This document shows, in pieces, positions 1-8,311 of a stretch of DNA of 17,400 nt. Below the pieces are notes generated by a model. It did not search any database. It was not told the origin of the DNA and worked only from the letters and a program-made list of their open reading frames with translations. Position 1 is the first letter of the stretch. Each line of letters begins with the position of its first letter. This DNA is from Pseudomonadota bacterium (GTDB lineage: Bacteria; Pseudomonadota; Alphaproteobacteria; Sphingomonadales; Sphingomonadaceae): assembly GCA_023424095.1 (NCBI GenBank), contig JAFAEG010000039.1, forward strand, positions 1 through 17,400, in the 5' to 3' direction. Made by a program: the position numbers and the translations under genes.

Positions 1-7
1 CCCCTCC

Positions 8-51
8 ACCATCCGTCGGATGGTCCCCCTCCCCTCGAAAACGAGGGGAGG
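8..51. repeat. Two tandem GC-rich hairpins downstream of the M23 peptidase gene
   Basis: A perfect 17-base palindrome (ACCATCCG-T-CGGATGGT, 8-24) is followed by a second hairpin with 10-bp arms and an AAAA loop (28-37 / 42-51). The second hairpin begins 8 bases beyond the stop codon of the leftward M23 gene, so it could act as a transcription terminator or 3' mRNA stabiliser. It has no U-tract, so a classical intrinsic terminator is not supported. The C-rich top strand resembles the CCCTCCCC inverted repeats at 9295-9356 and 15240-15375, which suggests a dispersed intergenic repeat family. Confidence 0.6.
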
Positions 52-59
52 ACTAGAAC

Positions 60-1181
60 CTATCGCGCCGCCGCCTGGCCGCCGCTCTGGGGCCGACGGG
101 CCTGGGCCATCGCCTGGCCGGCCTGCAGGAAAGGCAGCGGGTTCACTGCGCGGCCGTCGATGCGGACCTCATAATGGAGGTGCGGACCGGTCGAGCGGCC
201 GGTCGAGCCCATCAGGCCGATCAGCTGGCCGCGGCGGACGCGCTCGCCGTTCGAGACCATGATGCGCGACAGGTGGCCGTAGCGGGTGGCGATGCCGGCG
301 CCGTGGCCGAGTTCGATGAAATTGCCGTAGCCGCCGCGGACGCCGGCGAAGCTGACATTCGCGTCAGCCGCGGCGTAGATCGGGGTGCCGGTGGGGCCGG
401 CGAGATCGATGCCGGCATGCATCGCGGCGCGGCCGCGGAAGGGGTCGGAACGGGTGCCGAACCCGCTGGTAAAGCGGGCGAGGTTGACCGGGATCGGCAG
501 GGCCGACGGGATCGAGGCGACGCCCGCCTCAAGCTGCTCGAGCTGACGCCAGCTGGCAAAAAGCTGGGCGAAGCGCGGATCGACATCGTCGTCGGTGGCA
601 TCCGGCCCGCCGACGCCGCCGAAGCGTGAATTCATCAGCCGGTCCGGATCGAGGCCGAGCCGGCGCACCGCCGACTTCGTCGCGTTCAGCCGCTCGCGAT
701 TTTCCTGATGCGCCTGCGCGGCCAGCATCAATTGCGCGCCGTCGACTTCGGAATAGGTTTCGTTGAGCTCGTGGTCCGCGTCAGTCGCGGGCTCAGCGGC
801 GGATGCGGGCAGCATGCGCGCAAGGTCCTCGGCGCTGGCATCGCCCGACATCATCTGCGCGAGGAAAGCCTGGCGCTGCTCGAGCAGATCGGCGCGCTCG
901 TTGGCGGCGGTGCGGATCTGGGCGACGTCCTGCTCCATCTCGGCGACCCGCGCCTGCATGGAGGCGACATCGTTGTTGAACGAGGCGGCATATTGCACGG
1001 TCGCATAGCCCGACCAGCCGAGCAGGGACGCGGCGACGCCGGTCGCGGCGACCTGCAGCTTGGTGCCGATGCTGAAACGGCGCAGGCTGCGGCCGTCGTG
1101 GAGGAAAATCTCGCGGGGTTTAAAGGCATTCCGGAACCGCTGGGCCAGGCCAGGGTTCTTACGTTGCTGAAGCTCGTTCAT
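60..1181 (-). CDS. M23 family metallopeptidase (LytM/NlpD-like murein endopeptidase), membrane-anchored
   Basis: This 373-aa protein is predicted to cut peptidoglycan cross-bridges, or to activate amidases that do, in the periplasm. A basic N-terminus (1-42) precedes a single hydrophobic segment (about 43-60), then a heptad-like helical region (about 70-108), a linker, and a C-terminal M23 domain (about 237-350). The zinc and catalytic set is visible: HAGID (His255, Asp259), YGH (His303) and GPHLH (His334, His336). The ATG at 1181 was chosen because GAGGAA lies just upstream on the minus strand; an in-frame ATG at 1241 has no ribosome binding site. The intact motifs favour an active peptidase over a degenerate NlpD/EnvC-type activator. 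The family assignment is firm; the precise role in division or envelope growth is inferred. Confidence 0.9.
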   Translation of the reverse strand: MNELQQRKNPGLAQRFRNAFKPREIFLHDGRSLRRFSIGTKLQVAATGVAASLLGWSGYATVQYAASFNNDVASMQARVAEMEQDVAQIRTAANERADLLEQRQAFLAQMMSGDASAEDLARMLPASAAEPATDADHELNETYSEVDGAQLMLAAQAHQENRERLNATKSAVRRLGLDPDRLMNSRFGGVGGPDATDDDVDPRFAQLFASWRQLEQLEAGVASIPSALPIPVNLARFTSGFGTRSDPFRGRAAMHAGIDLAGPTGTPIYAAADANVSFAGVRGGYGNFIELGHGAGIATRYGHLSRIMVSNGERVRRGQLIGLMGSTGRSTGPHLHYEVRIDGRAVNPLPFLQAGQAMAQARRPQSGGQAAAR

Positions 1182-1317
1182 TCCGTTCCTCGGAAAATTG
1201 CTCTGCCCCCGTGCGGTGTGGGCCTCTTCCAACGGCAGCATGCGAGCGCGGATCGTGCCCGCTGGCGATGCTCTTAAGCCGGTCGGATGGTGCCCACCCC
1301 GAAACTGGGCAGAAATT

Positions 1318-1330
1318 GGGCGACGAGCCC
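1318..1330 (-). terminator. Short hairpin after the DUF455 gene
   Basis: GGGC and GCCC arms with a 5-base loop begin one base beyond the stop codon of the leftward DUF455 gene. On the minus strand the hairpin is followed by AATTTC, which is only weakly U-rich. It may mark the end of the M13-DUF455 transcript. The stem is just four base pairs, so this is a low-confidence call. Confidence 0.25.
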
Positions 1331-1331
1331 T

Positions 1332-2123
1332 TTATTCCGCAACCCCAAGGTAGAAATCGCGGGGCAGACCGGCCTCACCGCGCGCTGAATCGTTGAACGG
1401 CGGCTTAACGACACCCCGGAAATGGCGGCGAACCAAGGTTTTCCAGGTCTCGGCAGGCGGCAGCAAAAGTGATTCGCATCCGTACAAAAACCACCGGACT
1501 CCCGCCCCGACGTGGCGGATCTCGTCGCGATAGATGCGCATGAGGATCGCGGCCGAGCGCGCGTCCCCGGCCCGCTCCAGCGCCGCCACCGTCGCCGGAG
1601 TCACGTCCAGCCCGCGCGCCTCGAGCACGGTCGGCACCACCGCCAGCCGCGCCAACGGGTCCTGCGCAGTCGCCTCCGCGGCCTCCCACAGGCCCGCATG
1701 CGCCGGCAGGTCGCCATAAGCCGCGCCGAGCGCCTTCAGCCGCCGGTCGAGCAAGGCGAAATGCATCGCCTCGTCGGCGCCGACGCCGATCCAGTCATCG
1801 ACGAATTCGCGCGGAAAGCCCGCGCCGAACCGGCCGATCAGGTCGAAGGCCAGGTCGATCGCCGAATATTCGATATGGGCGAGCGCGTGCAGCAATGCGA
1901 TGCGGCTGCGTTCCGAGCCCGCTTTGCCGCGCTTCTTCATGCGCGACGGCGGCAGCAATTCGGGCCGATCGGGACGCGCGGGCGCGTCCGGCATCATGGT
2001 ATCGAACGCATGCGCCAGCTCGCCCCGGCGCCAGGCCCGAGCGACTTCGCGCGCCGCCTTCACCTTGGCCGCCGGCGCGGCGCTCGAAAGCACCGTCCGG
2101 CAGGCCTCGGCTATGCTTGTCAC
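1332..2123 (-). CDS. DUF455 family ferritin-like protein
   Basis: This 263-aa protein fits the DUF455 (COG2833) family, a helical ferritin-like family proposed to bind a di-iron or similar metal centre; its substrate is not known to me. Candidate metal ligands sit at the expected helix positions: Glu85 (in HIEYSAID), Glu118 and His121 (DEAMH), Glu168 (LEARGLD), and Glu201 and His204 (DEIRH). No signal peptide or membrane segment is seen, so it is probably cytoplasmic. It starts with GTG, and GTGA overlaps the stop codon of the M13 peptidase gene by 4 bases, which implies translational coupling. The pairing with a secreted peptidase is unexplained. Family membership is firm; function is unknown. 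Confidence 0.85.
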   Translation of the reverse strand: MTSIAEACRTVLSSAAPAAKVKAAREVARAWRRGELAHAFDTMMPDAPARPDRPELLPPSRMKKRGKAGSERSRIALLHALAHIEYSAIDLAFDLIGRFGAGFPREFVDDWIGVGADEAMHFALLDRRLKALGAAYGDLPAHAGLWEAAEATAQDPLARLAVVPTVLEARGLDVTPATVAALERAGDARSAAILMRIYRDEIRHVGAGVRWFLYGCESLLLPPAETWKTLVRRHFRGVVKPPFNDSARGEAGLPRDFYLGVAE

Positions 2124-4237
2124 CAGATGCGCGCCCTCTCCTCGGGCGGGATGTAGAGCGGGTCACCCGGCTGGATGTTGAACGCCTCATACCAGGCGTC
2201 GATATTGCGCAGCGGCGCGAAGGCGCGGATCTGGCCGGGCGAGTGCGGGCCGTTGACGATCTGCTGGCGAAGCGCGTCGTCGCGCCACAGGGTCCGCCAC
2301 ACCTGCGCCCAGGCCATGAAGAAGCGCTGGTCGCCGGTGAAGCCGTCGATCACCGGTGCCGGTTGGCCGTTCAGCGAGGCGAGATAGGCGTCGCGCGCGA
2401 CCAGGAGGCCGCCCAGATCGCCGATATTCTCGCCCATCGAGACCCGGCCATTGATGTGCATGCCGGGCAAGGGCGGGAAGCTGTAGCTTTCATATTGCGC
2501 GCCCAGGCGAGCCGCCTGCACTTCGAAGGCGGCGGCGTCTTCGGCCGTCCACCAGTCGCGAAGCATGCCCTGGCCGTCCGACTTGCGGCCCTGATCGTCG
2601 AAACCGTGAGTGATTTCGTGGCCGATCACGCCGCCGATCGCGCCGTAATTGACCGCCGCATCAGCCTGCGGATCGAAGAAAGGCGGCTGCAGGATCGCCG
2701 CCGGGAAGACGATCTCGTTCTTCACCGACGAATAATAAGCGTTCACCGTCTGCGGGGTCATGCCCCATTCCGCGCGGTCGATCGGCCGGCCGATGCGGGC
2801 GCGGTCGAAATCCCATTCGAAGGCGCGCGAGCGGGTGGCATTGCCGAACAGATCGCCATTGACGACCTGCAGCCCGGAATAGTCGCGCCATTCCTCGGGA
2901 TGGCCGATCTTGACCGTGAAGGTCTCCAGCTTGGCCAGCGCCTCGGCCTTGGTCGCGGCGCTCATCCAGGACAAATTCTCGATCCGGCGGCGCATGGCGA
3001 CGCGCAGATTGGCGACCAGAGCGGCCATCTGCGTGCGCGATTCCTCCGGGAAATAGAGCGCGACATAATCGCGGCCGATCGCCTCGCCCATCGCCCCTTC
3101 CGCGAAGGAGATGCCGCGCTTCCAGCGCTCGCGCTGCTCGGGCTGGCCCTGCAGGAAACGGGAGCGGAAATCGAATTGCGCATCGGCAAAGCGGCGCGAC
3201 AGCAGGGGCGCCGAACGATCGATCGTGTGGAAGGCCTGCCAGGCGCGCAGGGTCGCCAGGTCGGTCTCCGCGAAGATCTGCGCGAGCAGCGGGAAAGCGG
3301 TGTTCTGGCGAAGCACGGCGCGGTCGGCATGCTCGATGCCGGCGGCGCGGAAATAAGCAGCCCAGGGGAAGCCCGGCGCGTCGCGCTGAAGCTCGGCCAG
3401 GGTCATCGGATTGTAGGTGCGGTCACGGTCGCGGCTTTGCGCGCGGGTCCAGTGCGCCTCGGCAATCCGGGTTTCCAGCGCGACGATCGCGTCGGCTGCG
3501 GCCTCGGCATTCTCCCAGCCGCCCAACGTCAGCATCTGCGCGACATAGGCGCGGTAGCGGGTCTTCTGCGCCGCGAAGCGCTCGTCGCGATAGAATTCGC
3601 GATCCGACAGGCCGAGGCCCGACTGGCTCATGTAGAGCGCGTAGCGATCCGGGTTGCGCTGGTCGTCGCCGACGCCGGCGCCGAAGAAGGACGCGCCGGG
3701 ACGCGAATTGGCGCGGCCCATCGCCTCGGCCATCTGCTCGCGCGTCTGGATCGCGCGGATCGCGGTCAGCAGGGGCTGGAGCGGCTGCGCGTCGAGCCGC
3801 TCGACCGCCGCTTCGTCCATGAAGCTGCGATAGAGCGCGGCGATCTTGGCCTGGTCGCCGTCGGTCGCCGGGTTGCCGAGCCGGTAGCCTTCGACCAGCT
3901 GGCGCACCCGCGCCTCGCTCAGGTCGCGCAGGATCGCGAAGCCGCCATAGCTGGAACGGTCGGCCGGGATCTGCGTCGCCCGCGCCCAGCCGCCATTCAC
4001 ATAGCCGAAGAAATCGGCGCCGGGGCGAACGGTGCGGTCCATGCCGGCCGTGTCGATGCCCCACGTGCCCATGCGCGACGCCGCCACCGGCGCGCTGCTG
4101 CCGGCGCCGTCGGCCGGCTGGAACAGGAAGGTCATCGTGCAGGCTTCATCGATGCAGGCGTCGCGGTCATGCGCCGCGCCGGGCGCTGCAAAAGCGAGGG
4201 CGGCAACGCCGGCCGCCAGAACGAATTTGGTTTTCAA
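2120..4237 (-). CDS. M13 family metallopeptidase (neprilysin/PepO-like), secreted
   Basis: This 705-aa protein belongs to the M13 zinc endopeptidases, which cleave oligopeptides outside the cytoplasm. A signal peptide covers residues 1-22 (basic start, alanine-rich core, Ala-rich cleavage region before His23). The M13 N-terminal domain spans about 60-440 and the catalytic domain about 495-705. Diagnostic motifs are NAYY (499-502), HEITH (His540, Glu541, His544) and GENIGD, giving the third zinc ligand Glu603 and Asp607. The start is TTG at 4237, nine bases after GGAG; there is no better in-frame ATG. Length is normal for the family. The stop overlaps the downstream DUF455 start. The substrate cannot be inferred. 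Confidence 0.95.
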   Translation of the reverse strand: MKTKFVLAAGVAALAFAAPGAAHDRDACIDEACTMTFLFQPADGAGSSAPVAASRMGTWGIDTAGMDRTVRPGADFFGYVNGGWARATQIPADRSSYGGFAILRDLSEARVRQLVEGYRLGNPATDGDQAKIAALYRSFMDEAAVERLDAQPLQPLLTAIRAIQTREQMAEAMGRANSRPGASFFGAGVGDDQRNPDRYALYMSQSGLGLSDREFYRDERFAAQKTRYRAYVAQMLTLGGWENAEAAADAIVALETRIAEAHWTRAQSRDRDRTYNPMTLAELQRDAPGFPWAAYFRAAGIEHADRAVLRQNTAFPLLAQIFAETDLATLRAWQAFHTIDRSAPLLSRRFADAQFDFRSRFLQGQPEQRERWKRGISFAEGAMGEAIGRDYVALYFPEESRTQMAALVANLRVAMRRRIENLSWMSAATKAEALAKLETFTVKIGHPEEWRDYSGLQVVNGDLFGNATRSRAFEWDFDRARIGRPIDRAEWGMTPQTVNAYYSSVKNEIVFPAAILQPPFFDPQADAAVNYGAIGGVIGHEITHGFDDQGRKSDGQGMLRDWWTAEDAAAFEVQAARLGAQYESYSFPPLPGMHINGRVSMGENIGDLGGLLVARDAYLASLNGQPAPVIDGFTGDQRFFMAWAQVWRTLWRDDALRQQIVNGPHSPGQIRAFAPLRNIDAWYEAFNIQPGDPLYIPPEERARIW

Positions 4238-4321
4238 GGTGACAGTCTCCGCTCGAGATGTTCGTGGGTGCCCACCGCAACCGTAAGCAGACGAACGGGT
4301 TCAGGCCAGCCCGAACTGACC

Positions 4322-4807
4322 TCAGTGCGGCTCCGGGTCCGACTTGCCACCTTCCAAAGCGGTGCGGATTTCCGCCTGATCGGCGCTCACCGGATAGTGC
4401 ATGTAGCGCGTCACCCGGCTTTCCTCCGGCATGCTTTCGGGCACCAGCAGGTCCTCTGCCGCCGGGCGAGACGCCTCCTCCCAGCGCGGTGCGATGGTCG
4501 GGTCGGCATAAGGGGTGAGCGCCACGTCGGCGCGGGTGACGCGGCCGTCGGTCAGCGCCGGCGGGCAGTCCGCGCCGCAATCAACGCTGCGCGCCGCATA
4601 GCCTTCTTCCCAGCCGGAAGCGGCGGCATAGGCATTGGCCTGGCCGGGCCGCGCGCCCTGCGTCACGTCGCGCGCCGGGGCCGCCGCGCCCTCGAAATAG
4701 AGCGGGTCGATCTGCGCCACCGCGGCCTCGCCAAGCTGATACCCGCCCGCGACCGCGACGAGGGTCATGACGACCAGCACCGGCAGGGTTGAGTATCGCG
4801 ACTTCAT
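4322..4807 (-). CDS. Hypothetical membrane-anchored periplasmic protein
   Basis: I do not recognise this 161-aa product. It has a short basic N-terminus, one hydrophobic segment (about residues 8-23) that could be an uncleaved anchor or a signal peptide, and then a hydrophilic Ala/Glu/Pro-rich region. Two cysteines lie close together in a CGADC arrangement and might form a disulfide; no lipobox is present. ATG at 4807 was preferred to the in-frame TTG five codons upstream. It lies between the bcp and M13 genes on the same strand, 51 bases after bcp and 84 bases before M13, so it may share their transcript. Codon use matches its neighbours, supporting a real gene. Confidence 0.65.
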   Translation of the reverse strand: MKSRYSTLPVLVVMTLVAVAGGYQLGEAAVAQIDPLYFEGAAAPARDVTQGARPGQANAYAAASGWEEGYAARSVDCGADCPPALTDGRVTRADVALTPYADPTIAPRWEEASRPAAEDLLVPESMPEESRVTRYMHYPVSADQAEIRTALEGGKSDPEPH

Positions 4808-4858
4808 CGACTCACTCGTCAATTCGTGGCTTCGTCCACATTAACCGGTCGGCCCTCG

Positions 4859-5323
4859 TCAGGGCAATTCCCGCGCCGCCGCCAGCACCGCCTCGGCGTG
4901 GCCGGCCACCTTCACCTTGCGCCACACTTTCTCGATCACGCCCTCGCGGTTGATCAGGAAGGTGGCGCGTTCGATGCCCATATATTTGCGGCCGTACATA
5001 TTCTTCTCGACCCACACTCCGAACGCCTCGCAGGCGCTGCCGTCCGCGTCGGTCAGCAGCCGGACCTTCAAATCATATTTCTCGGTGAACTTGGCGTGGC
5101 TCTTCGCACTGTCCTTGGAAATGCCGATCACCCAGGCGCCGGCCGCCTCGAAGTCATGGGCCAAAGCGGTAAAGTCCTGCGCCTCGCGGGTGCAGCCGCT
5201 GGTATCGTCCTTGGGGTAAAAATAGACCACGAGGTTCTGGCCCATGAAGTCGCTCAGCCGCACGTCGGCGCCGTCCGGGCCGGTCAGCGTGACCAACGGG
5301 GCCGGATCCTTCTCGCTCAGCAT
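4859..5323 (-). CDS. bcp: Thiol peroxidase of the Bcp/PrxQ type
   Basis: This 154-aa thioredoxin-fold peroxidase should reduce hydrogen and organic peroxides in the cytoplasm using thioredoxin. The peroxidatic cysteine is Cys44 in the signature TSGCT. Other conserved parts are the VVYFYPKDD strand before it, an Arg in the GIERATF region and the final helix. In E. coli Bcp the resolving cysteine lies five residues after the first; here that position (49) is Gln, and the only other cysteine is Cys98. Either Cys98 resolves or the enzyme works in a 1-Cys manner. The ATG at 5323 follows a GAGGAG that overlaps the glnE stop codon, so the two genes are probably cotranscribed. A longer upstream reading would merely overlap glnE. 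Confidence 0.93.
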   Translation of the reverse strand: MLSEKDPAPLVTLTGPDGADVRLSDFMGQNLVVYFYPKDDTSGCTREAQDFTALAHDFEAAGAWVIGISKDSAKSHAKFTEKYDLKVRLLTDADGSACEAFGVWVEKNMYGRKYMGIERATFLINREGVIEKVWRKVKVAGHAEAVLAAARELP

Positions 5324-5337
5324 TTCGCGCTCACTCC

Positions 5338-8025
5338 TCAGTCGGCGACGGCGCGCCAGGCCCGGGCCACGTTCTGCCGCGCCGCCTCGTGCGCAGCAAG
5401 CAAGGCGTCCCAATCCGGCATGCCGCAGGCCGTTGCGACCAGAAAGCGCGAAGCGGCCGGAGGCTCCATGGAATCTGGCGAAACCAGGCGCATCGTCACC
5501 AGCATGCGGGTGAGCAAAGCGTGCGCCTCCACCAATTCGGTCGGGACCAGGCCGGCCGCCACCAGCTGCGCGATCGCCTGATCCAGCCGCGGCGTCAGCG
5601 CGACATTATGGCCGAGCTGCAGCGTCTGGACGAGGAATTCCAGATCAACGAGGCCGCCCGGCCCAAGCTTGATGTCGAACGGGCCGGAGGCCGGCTTGTG
5701 GCGCGCAATCTCCGCCCGCATCTTCGCCGCGTCCGCCGCCACCGCGGCCGGATCGCGCGGGCGGGCGAGAATGTCCGCAAGCAAGGCCTCCACTTCGCCG
5801 CGCGCATCCTGCGGCCCGAACACCGGCCGCGCCCGGGTCAGCGCCATATGTTCGAAGGTCCAGGCGGACTGGCCCTGATAATCGCCGAAACTGTCGATCG
5901 AGACCGCAAGCAGGCCGTCGCCGCCGGAGGGGCGCAGGCGCAGGTCCACGTCGTAAAGCGGTCCCGCAGCCGTCGGCACGCTCAGCGCGGCGGTGACGCG
6001 CGGCGCGAGGCGGTTGAAATAATCGGTCGCGCGCAGGCTCTTCTCACCATCGGAAACCGCCTCATGGCTGCCGCTGAACAGATAGACGAGGTCGAGGTCG
6101 GAGGCGTGGGTCAGTTCGCCGCCGCCCAGCCGGCCGAGGCCGAGGATCACCAGTTCGCAGCCCGGCACCCGGCCATGCTTGCGCGCGAATTCCGCCACCG
6201 CGGCGCGCGCCAGCACTTCGACCGCCGCCTCCGCGACCCGGGCATAGCCATGCGCGACGTCGAGCGGATCGGCCTTGCCCAGCACGATCTGCGCGCCCAG
6301 CGCGAAGCGCGCGCCGTTCACCCGCGCCCGCACCCGGTCGAGCAGCAATTGATAATCCTCGTCCGGCCGCTCGGCCCGCGCGAAATCGGCGGTCAGCACC
6401 GCCACCTCGCGCGCCGGCTCGAACGCGCTCGCGTCGATCAGCCCGTCGAGCAATTCCGGCCGGCGGCCCAATTGCTCGGCCAGAGCCGGGGCGTGGCTCA
6501 AAATGTCGGCCAGATGCTGCGCCAAGGCCGGCCGCGCCTCCAGCAGGCGGAACAGATTCACTCCGCTCGGCAGCCGCTCGACCAATTGGTCGAAGCGGTT
6601 GACCGCGCGCACCGGGTCCGGCGCCTGGCCGAAGGCGGTGAGCAGGCCGGGCAGCATCGCCTCGAACGCCCGCCGCGCCGCCGCGGTCCTGAGCGCCCTC
6701 GCCTTGCCGCTGCGCCAGCTTTCGATGCGGGCGAGCACCGGCGCAGGCTCGGCGAAACCCAATGCGCTGAGCCGCCCGGCCAGCGCCTCCTGCCCTTTCG
6801 GCAGGCTTTCCGCCGCGTCCTGCGGGGCCAGCCCGTCATACGCCTCGCCGATCCGCGTCACGACCGGCTCGAGCAACGCCAGCAAAGCCGCGCCGTCCGC
6901 CAGCCCGTGCAGGCCCGCGACCCCGTCCAGCGCCTCGAGTTCCTCGGGCAGGCGGTGGGTCTGGCGGTCGTCGACCATCTGCAGCCGATGCTCGATCGTG
7001 CGCAGCAGGCGATAGCCGTCGGCCAGCGCGGCGGCCTGCTCGGCCGGGATGTGGCCGCTGGCGGCCAGCGCCGCCAGCGCCTCCAGCGTCGAGGGACTGC
7101 GCAAAGTCGGTTCGCGCCCGCCATGGATCAACTGATGGACCTGGCTGAAGAATTCGACCTCGCGAATGCCGCCCCGGCCCCGCTTCAGGTCGAAGCCCGG
7201 GCCGAAGAGCTGGCCGCGGACATGATGGTCCCGGATCTGCCCCGACACCGCATGGATTTCCCCGATCGCACCGAAATCCAGGCTCCGACGCCAGATGAAG
7301 GGATGGATGGCGTCGAGGAAATAGCGGCCCACCGCCGCGTCCCCGGCCGCATAACGGGCGCGGATGAAGGCCGCCCGCTCCCACGGCAGAGCGGAGGATT
7401 CATAATGGCCGATCGCCGCATCCACCGGCAAAGTGATCGGCGTCACCTCGCTTGCCGGCCGCAGGCGCAGGTCGACCCGAAAGACGAAGCCGTCCTCGGT
7501 CCGCCGCTGCAGCAAAGCGACGACGCGCTGGCCGATCCGCACCGCCGCCTCGCCCGGCTCCTCCCGCGCGCGGCGCGGCAAGGTGGCCGGATCGAACAGG
7601 AAAATGGGGTCGATGTCGGAAGAATAATTGAGCTCGCGCCCGCCCTGCTTGCCGAGCGCGATGGCGGTGAAGCCTTGGGCATCCGCCTCCGGATAGCGTT
7701 CGGCGATGGCCGTCGCGATCGCCGTCTCAAGCGCGCGGTCGGCCAGATCGGACAATTCGGCCGTCACCCGCTCGAGCGGGAAGATCCCCGCCAGATCACC
7801 GATCGCCAGCGCCAGCGCATAGCCGGCCCGTTCCCGGCGCAGCGCCACCTCGACGTCCGGCCCCTGCGCCTCCGCCCGCGCCAGCCGCAGCGCGCCCTCG
7901 AAATCGCCGGCCAGCACCGCGTCCACCACCGGCCCGCCGCGCTCGAGCAAGGCGCGCAGGAACGGCGAATAAAGCCGCGCCCGCGCGATCGCGTCGGCAA
8001 TGTCCGCCGGCTCAATTGTGGTCAT
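5338..8025 (-). CDS. glnE: Bifunctional glutamine synthetase adenylyltransferase/deadenylyltransferase
   Basis: This 895-aa protein adds AMP to, and removes it from, glutamine synthetase in response to PII and glutamine, thereby controlling nitrogen assimilation. Two nucleotidyltransferase domains are visible. The N-terminal domain, known in E. coli for deadenylylation, has GGRELNYSSDID (128-139, Asp137 and Asp139). The C-terminal domain, for adenylylation, has GGGELTHASDLD (634-645, Asp643 and Asp645). Each is followed by a helical regulatory region; FDLKRGRGGIREVEF (278-292) and FDIKLGPGGLVDLEF (783-797) are the matching conserved segments. It is slightly shorter than E. coli GlnE (about 946 aa). 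The stop overlaps the ribosome binding site of bcp. The ATG at 8025 has no strong Shine-Dalgarno, so the start is a little uncertain. Confidence 0.96.
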   Translation of the reverse strand: MTTIEPADIADAIARARLYSPFLRALLERGGPVVDAVLAGDFEGALRLARAEAQGPDVEVALRRERAGYALALAIGDLAGIFPLERVTAELSDLADRALETAIATAIAERYPEADAQGFTAIALGKQGGRELNYSSDIDPIFLFDPATLPRRAREEPGEAAVRIGQRVVALLQRRTEDGFVFRVDLRLRPASEVTPITLPVDAAIGHYESSALPWERAAFIRARYAAGDAAVGRYFLDAIHPFIWRRSLDFGAIGEIHAVSGQIRDHHVRGQLFGPGFDLKRGRGGIREVEFFSQVHQLIHGGREPTLRSPSTLEALAALAASGHIPAEQAAALADGYRLLRTIEHRLQMVDDRQTHRLPEELEALDGVAGLHGLADGAALLALLEPVVTRIGEAYDGLAPQDAAESLPKGQEALAGRLSALGFAEPAPVLARIESWRSGKARALRTAAARRAFEAMLPGLLTAFGQAPDPVRAVNRFDQLVERLPSGVNLFRLLEARPALAQHLADILSHAPALAEQLGRRPELLDGLIDASAFEPAREVAVLTADFARAERPDEDYQLLLDRVRARVNGARFALGAQIVLGKADPLDVAHGYARVAEAAVEVLARAAVAEFARKHGRVPGCELVILGLGRLGGGELTHASDLDLVYLFSGSHEAVSDGEKSLRATDYFNRLAPRVTAALSVPTAAGPLYDVDLRLRPSGGDGLLAVSIDSFGDYQGQSAWTFEHMALTRARPVFGPQDARGEVEALLADILARPRDPAAVAADAAKMRAEIARHKPASGPFDIKLGPGGLVDLEFLVQTLQLGHNVALTPRLDQAIAQLVAAGLVPTELVEAHALLTRMLVTMRLVSPDSMEPPAASRFLVATACGMPDWDALLAAHEAARQNVARAWRAVAD

Positions 8026-8104
8026 TACGACACATCATCGGACCGTGAGTCATTGGAGACGCGTCATGATTGCAACCGGAAAAACTAATGAGCGTTAGGG
8101 TCGC

Positions 8105-8287
8105 GTGGAAAAGCTCAACGATCACCGCGATTTGACCCCAGCCCGCCAGCGAAATTTCGTCAAGGTCGCGCCGCCGACCGTCCATGCCGGGCTGGGCAAT
8201 GCGCTTCGTGAGGCGTTTCAGATGGATGGCGACACGCGCTCGTTGCGCGGCTTCGAGGATCTGCTGGGCCGCATGGATCGCGCCTGA
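8105..8287 (+). CDS. Small NepR-like protein, candidate second anti-sigma factor
   Basis: This ORF encodes 60 aa from a GTG start with AGGG four bases upstream. Residues 30-58 align without gaps to residues 19-47 of the NepR encoded at 10492-10635. Ten of 29 positions are identical (the block GNAL at 31-34, Gln39, Asp43, and DLLG at 52-55), with conservative changes at most other core positions (Leu30, Arg35, Phe38, Phe50, Arg56, Met57). The pattern matches the two-helix NepR core that grips EcfG. The N-terminal 29 residues are basic and probably disordered. The gene is divergent from glnE (79-base gap) and convergent with ecfG. The NepR Glu-Ile-Pro-Pro linker is not conserved, so binding to EcfG or PhyR may differ. 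The similarity is seen directly; anti-sigma function is inference. Confidence 0.7.
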   Translation: MEKLNDHRDLTPARQRNFVKVAPPTVHAGLGNALREAFQMDGDTRSLRGFEDLLGRMDRA

Positions 8288-8303
8288 CCGCTCCGGCAGG
8301 CGC
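8280..8303. terminator. Hairpin between convergent NepR-like ORF and ecfG
   Basis: Perfect 7-bp arms GCGCCTG (8280-8286) and CAGGCGC (8297-8303) with a 10-base loop lie between two convergent genes. The left arm overlaps the stop codon of the NepR-like ORF. The position suits a bidirectional terminator. No long U-tract follows on either strand, so efficiency is uncertain. Confidence 0.45.
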
Positions 8304-8311
8304 CTTAGTCC

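Noticed and set aside
1133..1158. GGAAC...GGTTC match on the plus strand
   Set aside because: It lies inside the M23 coding region and points away from any plus-strand gene.
1895..4792. Very long plus-strand open frame opposite the M13 and neighbouring genes
   Set aside because: It is an antisense shadow produced by high GC; the minus strand encodes recognisable proteins with intact motifs.
5389..8088. Plus-strand open frame of about 900 codons opposite glnE
   Set aside because: Antisense shadow of glnE; Arg/Gln/His-rich composition and no domain.
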